This document shows, one piece after another, positions 1 through 7,756 of a stretch of 17,476 nt of DNA. Both the position numbers and the translations under genes were made by a program. How positions within the stretch are numbered: the first letter of the stretch is position 1; each line of letters begins with the position of its first letter. Source of the DNA: Brachionus koreanus (lineage: Eukaryota; Rotifera; Eurotatoria; Ploima; Brachionidae); NCBI GenBank assembly GCA_016987375.1, contig PJRA01000051.1, forward strand, positions 590,950 to 608,425, read 5' to 3'. The notes under the pieces are model-generated. The model saw only the letters and a program-made list of their open reading frames with translations, was not told the origin of the DNA and did no database searches.

Positions 1-135
1 AAAAAGACTACAACACTTACACTCATTGTGGCCGACTGTTAACATGTTTTTATGGTTTTTTAATTTTAAATTTTGATTTTATCTTGTAGCAAAAAAATTT
101 ATCTTGAAAATTGAAAATTATCTGTTCACATCTTA
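1..135 (+). repeat. Left terminal inverted repeat
   Basis: This arm begins with an A-run followed by GACTACAACACTTACACTC and ends in TGTTCACATCTTA. It is the exact reverse complement of 2473-2607. The window starts inside or at this arm, so its outer boundary is unknown. Confidence 0.93.
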
Positions 136-501
136 ACTAAATGTAATTTAAAAATGAATTAAAATCCAAGCCCGGGCTTTTTATTTTTTTTAATTTTCAA
201 AAGTCAGTCGAAATTGACTTGTATTAAAATTTGTTATTTGCTGATCAACACACTATAGTTAAACTGGTAGAAAATGAAGATTTATATAAGCAATGCACTT
301 TATTCATGTTCTCTGATTCTTGTTGCAAAGGTGTTGTACAATTTGCAGAAAATTAAGCAATTAATTAAATAAATTTTATGATGGATAAGTGATTAGAAAA
401 TGACAATAGAGCTTATTTTTTATTTTTTTTTCAATTTTAATGTAATAATTTTAGCTTAAAATTTAATTGAGTTTAATTTTTTACTTTTAAATTTATTTTT
501 G

Positions 502-645
502 AATTGAAAAATTTCAAATATTTTGTAAAGTGAAAAAAAAGTCTTTTGTGATATGTCATATTTTTTTATTTCATTTCAATCACATAAATAATCTTATCAA
601 TTGTTGGGTAAAAAAAACCAAAAACTATACGCTCATTATGAAAAT
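502..645 (+). repeat. Left arm of an inner inverted repeat
   Basis: This arm pairs as an inverted repeat with 1751-1892. The two match over about 142 bases with only a few substitutions and indels, for example around 540-580. The inner edge reads CTATACGCTCATTATGAAAAT. With small indels the similarity seems to continue outward to about 488 and 1910. It lies inside the outer element and is more diverged than the outer arms, so it is probably the TIR of an older nested element or an internal palindrome. Confidence 0.85.
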
Positions 646-876
646 TTAATACCTATTAATAAACTAAAGATAAAGTTTTGTTTTAATTTCCCCATCTCTT
701 TTAAAATTTTTAAAAGGAAAGATGCTAAAAAAAAAATTTTTTCTTGCAATGAATTAGACAAATTTATTTTTTGAATAAAAACAAAAAAAATATTAATCAA
801 ATGATCTTCAAAATAAATTTCTTTAACTAATTATTTGTTAACACATATAATATTTATGATCTCTATTCATTTGCAG

Positions 877-976
877 AAACAAAAGAGTGGAAACAATTGA
901 AAAGGATACTTTTAATGAAGTTGAAAAGGCACCTCAAGTTGCTAAAAGAAGACGAGGTCGCCTCAAAAAAAATTAA
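877..976 (+). pseudogene. Orphan 3'-terminal exon with basic tail (MULE transposase-like)
   Basis: A TTTGCAG acceptor at 870-876 is followed by an open frame of 33 codons, read after one base carried over from the previous exon. It ends at TAA 974-976, and AATAAA overlaps at 975-980. The peptide is acidic to neutral first (NKRVETIEKD) and then strongly basic (VAKRRRGRLKKN), like an AT-hook or nuclear-localisation tail. Similar short basic tails follow the SWIM finger in FLYWCH/MULE-type transposases, and this window holds another at 14428-14619. I find no convincing upstream coding exon inside the element. It is most likely the surviving last exon of the element's own transposase. A captured host exon is the alternative. 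Confidence 0.5.
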
Positions 977-1026
977 TAAAATTTTCTTACTTACTTTTAT
1001 ATATTTATCTTAATATAATAAAATTT

Positions 1027-1185
1027 GGAGATCAAATCATTAATTTTTGCTATCATTATTATTAAATTAGAAGATCATTTTAATTATTTTTTAGAGATCG
1101 ATTAATTAATTTAAGGTATCAAAAATAATTAAATTAAGCGATCAAAAATTTTTGGAAATCATTTAAATAATAATAGAGATCGGTT
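1027..1185 (+). repeat. Degenerate short tandem repeat with GATC cores
   Basis: Seven imperfect units each begin with a G(A/C)(G/A)ATC-like core (gagatcaaatc, gaagatcatt, gagatcgatt, ggtatcaaaa, gcgatcaaaa, gaaatcattt, gagatcggtt) followed by an AT-rich tail. They start near 1027, 1070, 1094, 1115, 1138, 1156 and 1175, roughly 18-43 bp apart. The array directly follows the orphan exon. Confidence 0.45.
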
Positions 1186-1750
1186 AAATGTATCCCATAA
1201 TGACCAATAATTTGCACAGTGTTAAATATTAGCAGCAGGTTAAAAGCATGTGATCATAGCACTGCATTGTGAACTAAAGACATTTAAGGTTACTTCTTGA
1301 TGTTGTGTCTCCGTTTTAGAGAACTTAGCAATGTGTAAATAAAAGATATTTAAGTTGGTATATTTTAAATAGTTTATTTCTAGATTAAAAGAATAAAAAA
1401 GTGTCGTCACCTTACTGTGATCCACTAAGTTAGAAAAATGTAAATAGAGAAAATAATGTTTATAGTAAATTTGTAAACAAAGCTTGAACTCAAAATGTTC
1501 ACTTCAACTTCTTTTTTTTTATTGGTATTAGGTATTATAATGACACGTTGAAGTGGCATGAGACAATTAAGTTTGTCAAAGCATATTTTTATAGATTAAA
1601 TAAAGCTTGTAAGTATTTAATTGTGAATAGAGTTGTTAGATAAATGTAAAAGACCAGACCTGGAGTTGGTGCAATAAAAACATGCAAATTAAACTATCCG
1701 ACCCATGAAATTGGTATTGTAGTTATTGAAAAAACTAGACCTAATGTTAT

Positions 1751-1892
1751 ATTTTCATAATGAGCGTATAGTTTTTGGTTTTTTTACCCAACAATTGATA
1801 AGATTATTTGTGTGATAGAAATGCAATAAAAAAATATGACATATCACAAAAAACTTTTTTTCACTTTACAAAATATTTGAAATTTTTCAATT
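1751..1892 (-). repeat. Right arm of the inner inverted repeat
   Basis: This is the reverse complement of 502-645 with a few differences. It starts ATTTTCATAATGAGCG and ends TTTTTCAATT. The two arms enclose about 1.1 kb that includes the 877-976 exon. The motif CTCATTATG near the inner edge resembles CTCATTGTG near the outer element's termini, which hints that both repeats belong to related element families. Confidence 0.85.
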
Positions 1893-2220
1893 AAAATAAA
1901 AATAAATTTGAAATCAAAAAGCTTTCTTTTATAAAATAAAACAAAAAAAAAAATTTATAGCCAATGTGCACAAATTTTAACCTTCGGTAAAAATTTAAAA
2001 AATTTACAAAATTAATTTTCTTTCCATTTTCCTAAAAAAAAACAATGTAAATATAGTGATATTGAAAAATTAAATAAAAAATTAATATTTAAACACCAAA
2101 ATTATTACACTGTGAAATTGATTCAGATAAATTAATTAAAAATTCTTCAAAATAAACTATATTGACCAAATGATTTTTAATTTTTTCATTAATTATCAAT
2201 CAACTTGATACAAATTAGTG

Positions 2221-2415
2221 TTGGTGTCCGTGCAAGTGGACAGTAAACGGGCCAAAATTTTTAAAAACTATGACCGTGACCGTATTAAACGGACAGTTTA
2301 TTACGGGCGGACTCGGGCCCGTTTTTTTAGCGGGCTATTTTTTGGCCCGTATAATAATCGTTTAAATTTAAACGGGCGGTCTTAGAAACCGTCACAGTTT
2401 TTACGGGCGGGTTAA
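2221..2415. repeat. GC-rich CGGGC-repeat block, possibly a hAT-type terminus
   Basis: In otherwise AT-rich DNA this block holds many ACGGGC and GGCCCGT motifs in both orientations, including CGGACTCGGGCCCGTTTT and a TTTAAATTTAAACGGGC palindrome. It is preceded by TTAGTGTTGG. Terminal regions of some hAT elements start with TAGTGTTG and carry GGGCC-rich inverted motifs, so a nested hAT-derived fragment is a reasonable guess. A second, very short CCCGGG palindrome lies at 168-178. No flanking 8-bp duplication could be identified. Confidence 0.4.
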
Positions 2416-2472
2416 GGATTTATTTTTCAAAAAGATTTTTAGATTTTAACTATTTTTTAAATAAAATTTAGA

Positions 2473-2607
2473 TAAGATGTGAACAGATAATTTTCAATTT
2501 TCAAGATAAATTTTTTTGCTACAAGATAAAATCAAAATTTAAAATTAAAAAACCATAAAAACATGTTAACAGTCGGCCACAATGAGTGTAAGTGTTGTAG
2601 TCTTTTT
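2473..2607 (-). repeat. Right terminal inverted repeat
   Basis: This is a perfect reverse complement of 1-135. It ends in GTGTTGTAGTC followed by a T-run at 2603-2611. Beyond the T-run the sequence is AATAAATTAATTTT, presumably host flank. Confidence 0.93.
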
Positions 2608-2951
2608 TTTTAATAAATTAATTTTATTAAAAATTTCTTTACAAAAAAGAAAAATACCTAAAAATTATAAAATTTAAAATAATTTAAAAAAAAAAAGACT
2701 TCTTAATTTCATCTATTTGTATTTCTTATTTCTAGTGAGTCGAAAAAATTTACAATCAAATTGAATAAAAAAATTGACTGAGTAGATTTTTTTTTACTTG
2801 ACTTTTTGTTGCCTAATAAAAAACTAAAAATATGATGGGATCTAAACAAGTTTTTTTGTTTGGTGTTACATTTATGTATTTTCTTGGGAAAAATTTAGTT
2901 AAAATTAAACATTTAGTAAAATTTAGAGTTTTTGTGTAGAAAATTTGCCAA

Positions 2952-2958
2952 TATAAAT
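2952..2958 (+). promoter_or_regulatory. Probable TATA box of the small secreted-protein gene
   Basis: TATAAAT lies 78 bases upstream of the ATG at 3030. A transcription start about 30 bp downstream would leave a 5' leader of about 50 nt. Confidence 0.45.
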
Positions 2959-3029
2959 AAGCGTGAAATTTTGAGGAATTTTCAACAAGTAACAAAAAAA
3001 AAAACAACTAAAACATAACAAAAGCAAAA

Positions 3030-3532
3030 ATGAATTTCTTCAAAGTATTTTTTCTAGCTGCTATTTTTGTTTTAAATGAATGTTCAGTCATTAAACAGCA
3101 ATCAGCAGTCGATTTAGATGGTAGATAATTTTTAGTTCTAAATAAATTAGCTACGAAAAATTTTAATTATTTTTAATTTTAAAAATAAAATAATCAATAG
3201 TACAAAAATCAATCAAAGCCAATTTGATAAGACTTTCGTTGTGCGGAAATGATAGAAGTTGTTTACTAAATCAAAGAATGGACAATAGTGAATCGTTTTT
3301 GTCTCAACTTGGTATGATTATTTTATCTGTTCATTATCAAATAAATTAATTTATTTTAGAAATTTTGAAAAATCAACCAAGTCCAAGATGCTTTGACTGT
3401 TATGATGCAGCAGAAACATGTTATTACAGTAGTGGTTCATGGTTCAATGACGAATGCACTTATGCAGCAAATGTTTGCTATAGTTGTGGTATGACTTTGG
3501 CTGGTGCAATCAGTTGGTTATTTGGAAAATAA
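3030..3532 (+). CDS. Secreted cysteine-rich small protein, 124 aa, three exons
   Basis: Exons are 3030-3120, 3201-3311 and 3360-3532. The introns (80 and 48 bp) are GT-AG, and both junctions are phase 1 and keep the frame. The product starts MNFFKVFFLAAIFVLNE, a clear signal peptide with cleavage probably near residue 18-25, so it should be secreted. The mature part has eight cysteines (C45, C51, C78, C81, C88, C100, C107, C110). Six are packed into the last 47 residues, including C-x2-C and C-x6-C-x2-C spacings that suggest about four disulphides. The chain ends in a hydrophobic stretch plus Gly-Lys (ISWLFGK), which could be an amidation signal after basic-residue trimming. I do not recognise the family. 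A TATA box lies upstream and AATAAA downstream (3558). The next gene, an orphan receptor, is on the same strand. Function is unknown: a peptide ligand, a structural secreted protein or a defence peptide are all possible. Confidence 0.8.
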
Positions 3533-3557
3533 TTTTTTTTTTTGATTTTTTCTTTGA

Positions 3558-3563
3558 AATAAA
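3558..3563 (+). terminator. Polyadenylation signal AATAAA
   Basis: AATAAA lies 26 bases after the stop codon of the secreted-protein gene and is followed by a TATTTTTGTCTC T/GT-rich stretch, as expected for a cleavage site. Confidence 0.65.
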
Positions 3564-3882
3564 GTATCTTGAAATTTGAATATTTTTGTCTCATCTTTTA
3601 GTTTGTTCAAATCAAATCAAATACTTATTAATTCTTAATCATATTAAATCAGTTTTTGAATTTTCCCTAAATGTCTCAAATTACAAAAAAAATTAATTTT
3701 TTTTTATAATATATTTGAAAACGGCTCTTTGAGAAAAATATTATAAAATATCTTTTTTTTATTTTAAATCGATTGAAATTCAAATCCATTTGAAATAAAA
3801 AAAAATAGCAATAAAATTAAATTTATTTTAATAAAAAATTTTATCTTTTTCTATTAAAAATTCAATTAAAAAAAAAATAAAA
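3564..3882. other. AT-rich intergenic spacer
   Basis: This spacer separates the secreted-protein gene from the receptor gene. It contains poly-A and poly-T runs and TATA-like strings around 3706-3714 (ATAATATAT) that could serve as the receptor promoter. I see no open frame with coding character. Confidence 0.5.
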
Positions 3883-6213
3883 ATGTTCAAATTTTTTTCT
3901 TTTTTTATTCTAATCTTTTTTGAATGCACTTCAAATGCAAATAGTTGTGTACTACAAAAATCGGGAATTCATACCATTTTGTGTTACAATCTGGGTGACA
4001 ATATACATCATCTTTTAGATGAACATTCTATTTACACATTGAGACATTATCAAAATTTATTTTACACTTCATCGAGGGAAAGTAATGTATTAAACAACTC
4101 TCATTTAATGAAGACAATTGATTTTATTCAAGTACTGCCTGTAAGTGAAATCACTACTATCTCATATTTTGGCATAGACGCACTTGAAAATGATCTTTTT
4201 CAAAATCTTAATCAAATGAACATTACTTTAGCTATTCAATTTTTCGAGTCTAAATTTGAGTTTTTTACAAACAAATCATTGTCAATGAATTGTGTCATGA
4301 AAAAAAACCTTGCTCATTTGTTTACCATTCACCGGTTCGCCTTGCTTAGTCGAAATTCATATGGCAGACCATTTTGTCCTTTTATTTTTCAAAATACAAG
4401 AATTAAGTATTTTTATATGCTTTATTTGGCTCATACATTTTACAAAGTGAATACAATTCATTTCACCAATGTGTCATATTTTAGAAATCAAGTTCTAGTT
4501 GTAGTACTTGAATTTACAGAAAATTTAAATATAAGTCCAAGTGTTTTGAGCAAAGCTTTGTTTAGGTTTTGTTCACAATTTTTTTTAGGAGGCAAAATTA
4601 ATTATGTACAAGCAGATACATTTGAAAATTTCAAATATCTTAAAAAAATACGCTTGGACATTTACTTTGCCAGAGATCTATTACACAAAGGTTTGCACTG
4701 GATTCAAAGAATTAATAGAAATCTAAATGTCAATTTGAGCAACAAAAGCAATGTGATTAAAAACGGTAAATTTAGTTTAATTATTGTTATTAGTCATACA
4801 GGACCGCCTTATTCGGATAAGACATTAACTTTAGATAAACTATTTCCTAATGAGGATTTTTGTTTATATAATAAATTTCCTTTTAATCAAATGATATCTT
4901 TGGGTGCATCGGATGGATTTTTTAGAAATCAAAGCCACAATTTTACATGCACATTTAATTACATACGCTTGATGAATCGTAAATTAGCAAACCGAATGAT
5001 ACTAGATTATCCTGATTCATTTGTCCAACTAAATGAAGACATATCTAATTGCAATTTTACCTTGATGAGATTAAAATGCAACGTTAAAACTCCAAATATT
5101 AAACAAAAATTAGACCTGGAATCATTTGGAGAATTAATTGTTTTTGTAGATTTCATTATTTTAATCATTTTAAATCCACTATTTAGTCTAATCGGATTTG
5201 TACTGAACATTTTAACAGCTCTTACATTCAAATTAAAATACTTTAAAAAAAATCAATACAAATTTATCAAAGCATTTTCAGCTCTGAGCAGCATTTACTT
5301 GGTTCTCTCTTTGCTCAATTTAGCCAACGAGTGTCCATTTTACAATGGACTTTACTGCTCCAAAATTCGAACACTAATCCATGTACAATACTTTCAAATG
5401 ATATTCATAAATATTTTTCAAAGAGTGCTAAAATTTTTGATCAATATAATGACTATTGGTTTTACGTACAGTCGATTGTGCATAGTTCAAACTTCAATGT
5501 TCAAACTGACCGAGAAAAAACTAAACTTTGCCAGATTTTTCATGTTTTCTTTTATAATTGGAATTGTGCTAAATTTTTTAAATTACTATTTTTCTATTTT
5601 AAATTATAGCGATCCAATTCTTAATTTTCCCTATTCGCTTCTAGACGATGACTTGAATATCAAATTTAAATTGGACATTTTCATCAAGTCTGTTTATGCC
5701 ATAAATGAAGTTATAAATGAAGTATTTTTTCTTATTGTCAATATGATCATAGATTGGCTTTTGATTTTTAAGCTGAGAAAAATTAGCAATAAAGCTGTTA
5801 AATTGAAATTAAATTTAAATATTAAAATTGATCTTAAAGAGAATAGAAACGTTCAGATGAGAAATTTGAGGGCTACTTTGGTCAATTCGTTGATGAATTT
5901 TTTCCTGCGTGTATTTGATTTGCTTCCTGTTGCCTACTCGTTTATGCACTTTTTTAGTCTAAAGAATAAAAATCAAGTAGAAAATTCATTTGAATTTTTT
6001 CTATTTGTCATTTGTTATAAAATGCGTTTTGATCAATTAATCAAGCATATGTGTAAATTTTTTTTTACTTTATCCATTTTGTCCAATTTTGTGTTCTATT
6101 TTTGTTTTGATCAAAATTTTCAGAAATTTTTGAAAAAAATTTACAAAGGCAAAAATCTAGCCGAGTCCAAATGCGATTCAAGGAGTCCAGCCTCCAAATT
6201 CATTTCAAAATAA
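3883..6213 (+). CDS. Orphan seven-transmembrane receptor with large ectodomain, 776 aa
   Basis: A single uninterrupted frame starts at an ATG in an A-rich context. Residues 1-20 form a signal peptide (MFKFFSFFILIFFECTS). Residues about 21-415 look extracellular, with many N-glycosylation sequons (NIT, NKS, NVS, NLS, NQS, NFT), scattered cysteines and leucine/phenylalanine-spaced stretches such as FENFKYLKKIRLDIYF that recall very degenerate leucine-rich repeats. Seven hydrophobic helices follow at about 418-445, 462-485, 502-530, 548-572, 604-632, 663-692 and 722-746, then a short basic tail with KFLKKIYK like a GPCR helix 8. Helix 3 ends in TYSRLCIVQ, where the arginine could stand for the DRY arginine. 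The architecture is that of a GPCR with an LRR-like ectodomain, but I recognise no named subfamily and cannot predict ligand or G protein. A non-GPCR 7TM protein remains possible. It lies downstream of the Cys-rich secreted gene in the same direction. Confidence 0.85.
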   Translation: MFKFFSFFILIFFECTSNANSCVLQKSGIHTILCYNLGDNIHHLLDEHSIYTLRHYQNLFYTSSRESNVLNNSHLMKTIDFIQVLPVSEITTISYFGIDALENDLFQNLNQMNITLAIQFFESKFEFFTNKSLSMNCVMKKNLAHLFTIHRFALLSRNSYGRPFCPFIFQNTRIKYFYMLYLAHTFYKVNTIHFTNVSYFRNQVLVVVLEFTENLNISPSVLSKALFRFCSQFFLGGKINYVQADTFENFKYLKKIRLDIYFARDLLHKGLHWIQRINRNLNVNLSNKSNVIKNGKFSLIIVISHTGPPYSDKTLTLDKLFPNEDFCLYNKFPFNQMISLGASDGFFRNQSHNFTCTFNYIRLMNRKLANRMILDYPDSFVQLNEDISNCNFTLMRLKCNVKTPNIKQKLDLESFGELIVFVDFIILIILNPLFSLIGFVLNILTALTFKLKYFKKNQYKFIKAFSALSSIYLVLSLLNLANECPFYNGLYCSKIRTLIHVQYFQMIFINIFQRVLKFLINIMTIGFTYSRLCIVQTSMFKLTEKKLNFARFFMFSFIIGIVLNFLNYYFSILNYSDPILNFPYSLLDDDLNIKFKLDIFIKSVYAINEVINEVFFLIVNMIIDWLLIFKLRKISNKAVKLKLNLNIKIDLKENRNVQMRNLRATLVNSLMNFFLRVFDLLPVAYSFMHFFSLKNKNQVENSFEFFLFVICYKMRFDQLIKHMCKFFFTLSILSNFVFYFCFDQNFQKFLKKIYKGKNLAESKCDSRSPASKFISK

Positions 6214-6649
6214 TACTTTATTTTGGTCAAATCTATTTTATTTTATTTATTGAAAAAAAAAAAAAAATTTTTTTTAGATAGGTAAATTTTAAATTTGGAA
6301 ATAAGCCCTTTTATATTTTTGTTTTTGAATTTTATTTAATTAAATTATTTAATGCTTAATCATTTTATCTTGAATATTTAAATGTCGATACTGATGGAAA
6401 CGACAAAATATTTTATCAAATATAGTAGACTTACAATTTTTCTATTACTGAAGAAAAAAAAAATAATCATTTGCAATTTTATTACCGAAGAAACAAATTG
6501 AAATTTTGTTTTTCTTACCATATTTTTTAATATGTTAAAATACGGATATTTTCTAATTATCATAGCCAATTTTACTCAATTGATCTTTGATCCAAACACA
6601 AATTTTCAAATAGTAAATAAAAAAACTTTAAATTAAAAGAAAAAGCACT
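6214..6649. other. AT-rich region downstream of the receptor
   Basis: This holds the receptor 3' untranslated region and spacer, with A-runs at 6254-6267 and AT-rich filler. An AATAAA occurs at about 6616, which is far for the receptor's own poly(A) site. No gene is supported. Confidence 0.4.
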
Positions 6650-6655
6650 TTTATT
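6650..6655 (-). terminator. Polyadenylation signal of the minus-strand MULE pseudogene
   Basis: TTTATT on the plus strand reads AATAAA on the minus strand, about 70 bases past the TAA at 6722-6724. Confidence 0.45.
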
Positions 6656-6721
6656 GTTAGAAAATAAAAATTACAATTTTTGCTCAGATAAGAAAAATTA
6701 TCAAAAAAAAAAATAAAAATT

Positions 6722-7204
6722 TTATAGCTGATTTTTTCTTAGACTTTCTGTTTGCTCGATTTTATTTAAGACTGGTCGAGTGTCAGATTGTTCAATATTC
6801 GAATTCGATTGTGATTGTGAACCTCTTTTCGCGTTTTGTTCAATTTGAAAATCTAAAGATGGAAATTTAGTAAACTGTTAAAGTTTGTAGCTAATACCAA
6901 TTGTATGCTTGCAATCATAGTGTTTTCTCCAATATTGACAATTACATGTGCTCAATTCCCAGATTTGACCATTGACAATTTTTGTAAAACTCATATATTT
7001 TATTATCTTCATCATAATCTTCTCTACGAATAATTTAAGAAGAAGAAGAAGATTAGGATTTGGAAATCATCGTCTTTTGTGAAGAACTTTTGAATTTTTT
7101 TCTTCAATAATTAAATTAATTTGAATGTCAATTAAACTTTTATAAGTCAATTTATTATTCACTGCTTTAAAAAATAGTTTAGCTATAAAATTTAGATGAG
7201 ACAA
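6722..7204 (-). pseudogene. SWIM-finger MULE transposase, C-terminal remnant
   Basis: On the minus strand a frame from about 7204 to 6898 encodes the end of a MULE-type transposase. It includes NNKLTYKSLIDIQINL, then a stretch ending in WELSTCNCQYWRKHYDCKH. This is the SWIM zinc finger pattern C-x-C-x(n)-C-x-H, with codons at 6946-6905. The frame then splices by a 45-bp GT-AG intron (6853-6897, phase 1) to a last exon (6722-6852). That exon encodes a hydrophilic Gln/Ser-rich tail containing AKRGSQSQSNSN and ends in TAA, with AATAAA following. An in-frame TGA at 7067-7069, stops upstream of about 7204 and the absence of the catalytic DDE and FLYWCH parts show that it is broken. SWIM fingers typify Mutator-like transposases (established). 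The splice model is inferred. Confidence 0.65.
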
Positions 7205-7756
7205 ACTCTATTTTCAAATATCTAATAAAATAATTACGCACATGCCTTCATTTTTTTATTATTTATTACATCAATTGAATTGATATAGTGTGTTCAACGG
7301 TCTTGTGTAAATTAATGTCAAAAAAACTAATGCCAAAATATTTTCTAAAATTTTAATTTTGTTTTTATAATTATTTCAATAATATACTCTTAGATGAACA
7401 ATTTTATATTAATTATTATTATATTTATTTTTAATCTATTTAAATTTTTTTTGTTCATTTTAATTTGTATATGAGGTTTAGAACAAATAAATAAAACACA
7501 TTAATAGCAATATTCATAATAGTACTTCTCACTCTCTTCTCTGTATTTATTTAAGGCTAAAATTTTAGTATTTCACCCTATTTTTTCAATTGTCTTTAAT
7601 TTTTACACATATTTCTTAAATTATTTTTACATAATGGGTGTAAAATAAAAAAAAGCACAAAATTAATTTTTTCATAAAAAAAAAATTTATTTAACAAAGG
7701 CTGTAGATTTTTTTTAAAATTATAACTGAACCTTCATTTTGAAAAAATAATATCAG
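7205..7756. other. AT-rich spacer, no gene seen
   Basis: This is low-complexity AT-rich DNA between two transposase pseudogenes. It contains a small inverted repeat (ATGAACAA at about 7395 against TTGTTCAT at about 7451). It may include the unrecognisable upstream part of the MULE copy and the 3' flank of the mariner copy. Confidence 0.4.

Larger units (their letters stand above)
1..2607. mobile_element. MULE-like DNA transposon with perfect 135-bp terminal inverted repeats
   Basis: The first 135 bases of the window reappear, reverse-complemented and without any mismatch I can find, at 2473-2607. Long, near-identical terminal inverted repeats of 100-200 bp are typical of Mutator-like elements. 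Inside are a second inverted repeat, a basic C-terminal exon of transposase style (877-976) and a GC-rich block, but no intact transposase, so this copy is non-autonomous. The perfect identity of the arms implies recent insertion or recent copying. The left end coincides with the window edge, so the target-site duplication cannot be checked and the repeat may continue further out. The MULE assignment is inferred from repeat length and content. Another long-TIR superfamily or a foldback element is the alternative. Confidence 0.7.

Noticed and set aside
274..372. Short plus-strand frames near the left end of the transposon (including VENEDLYKQCTLFMFSD in a second frame)
   Set aside because: Two overlapping frames are equally open, neither has a recognisable domain, and no splice site links them to the 877-976 exon.
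1240..1425. Minus-strand 61-codon open frame inside the MULE-like element
   Set aside because: It shows no motif or domain similarity that I can recognise and could occur by chance. It could at most be a small part of a dead transposase.
2813..3007. Minus-strand 64-codon open frame just upstream of the secreted-protein gene
   Set aside because: It is rich in Phe, Leu and Lys from AT-biased DNA, overlaps the promoter and leader of the plus-strand gene, and has no recognisable domain or splice context.
5007..5609. Open frames of 74 and 92 codons overlapping the receptor gene in other frames
   Set aside because: They lie wholly inside the 776-codon receptor frame, which has clear signal-peptide and membrane structure, so they are shadows.
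6378..6569. Minus-strand 63-codon frame between the receptor and the MULE remnant
   Set aside because: It is AT-biased filler with poly-Phe and no motif. It lies beyond the poly(A) signal of the minus-strand pseudogene and joins no exon.
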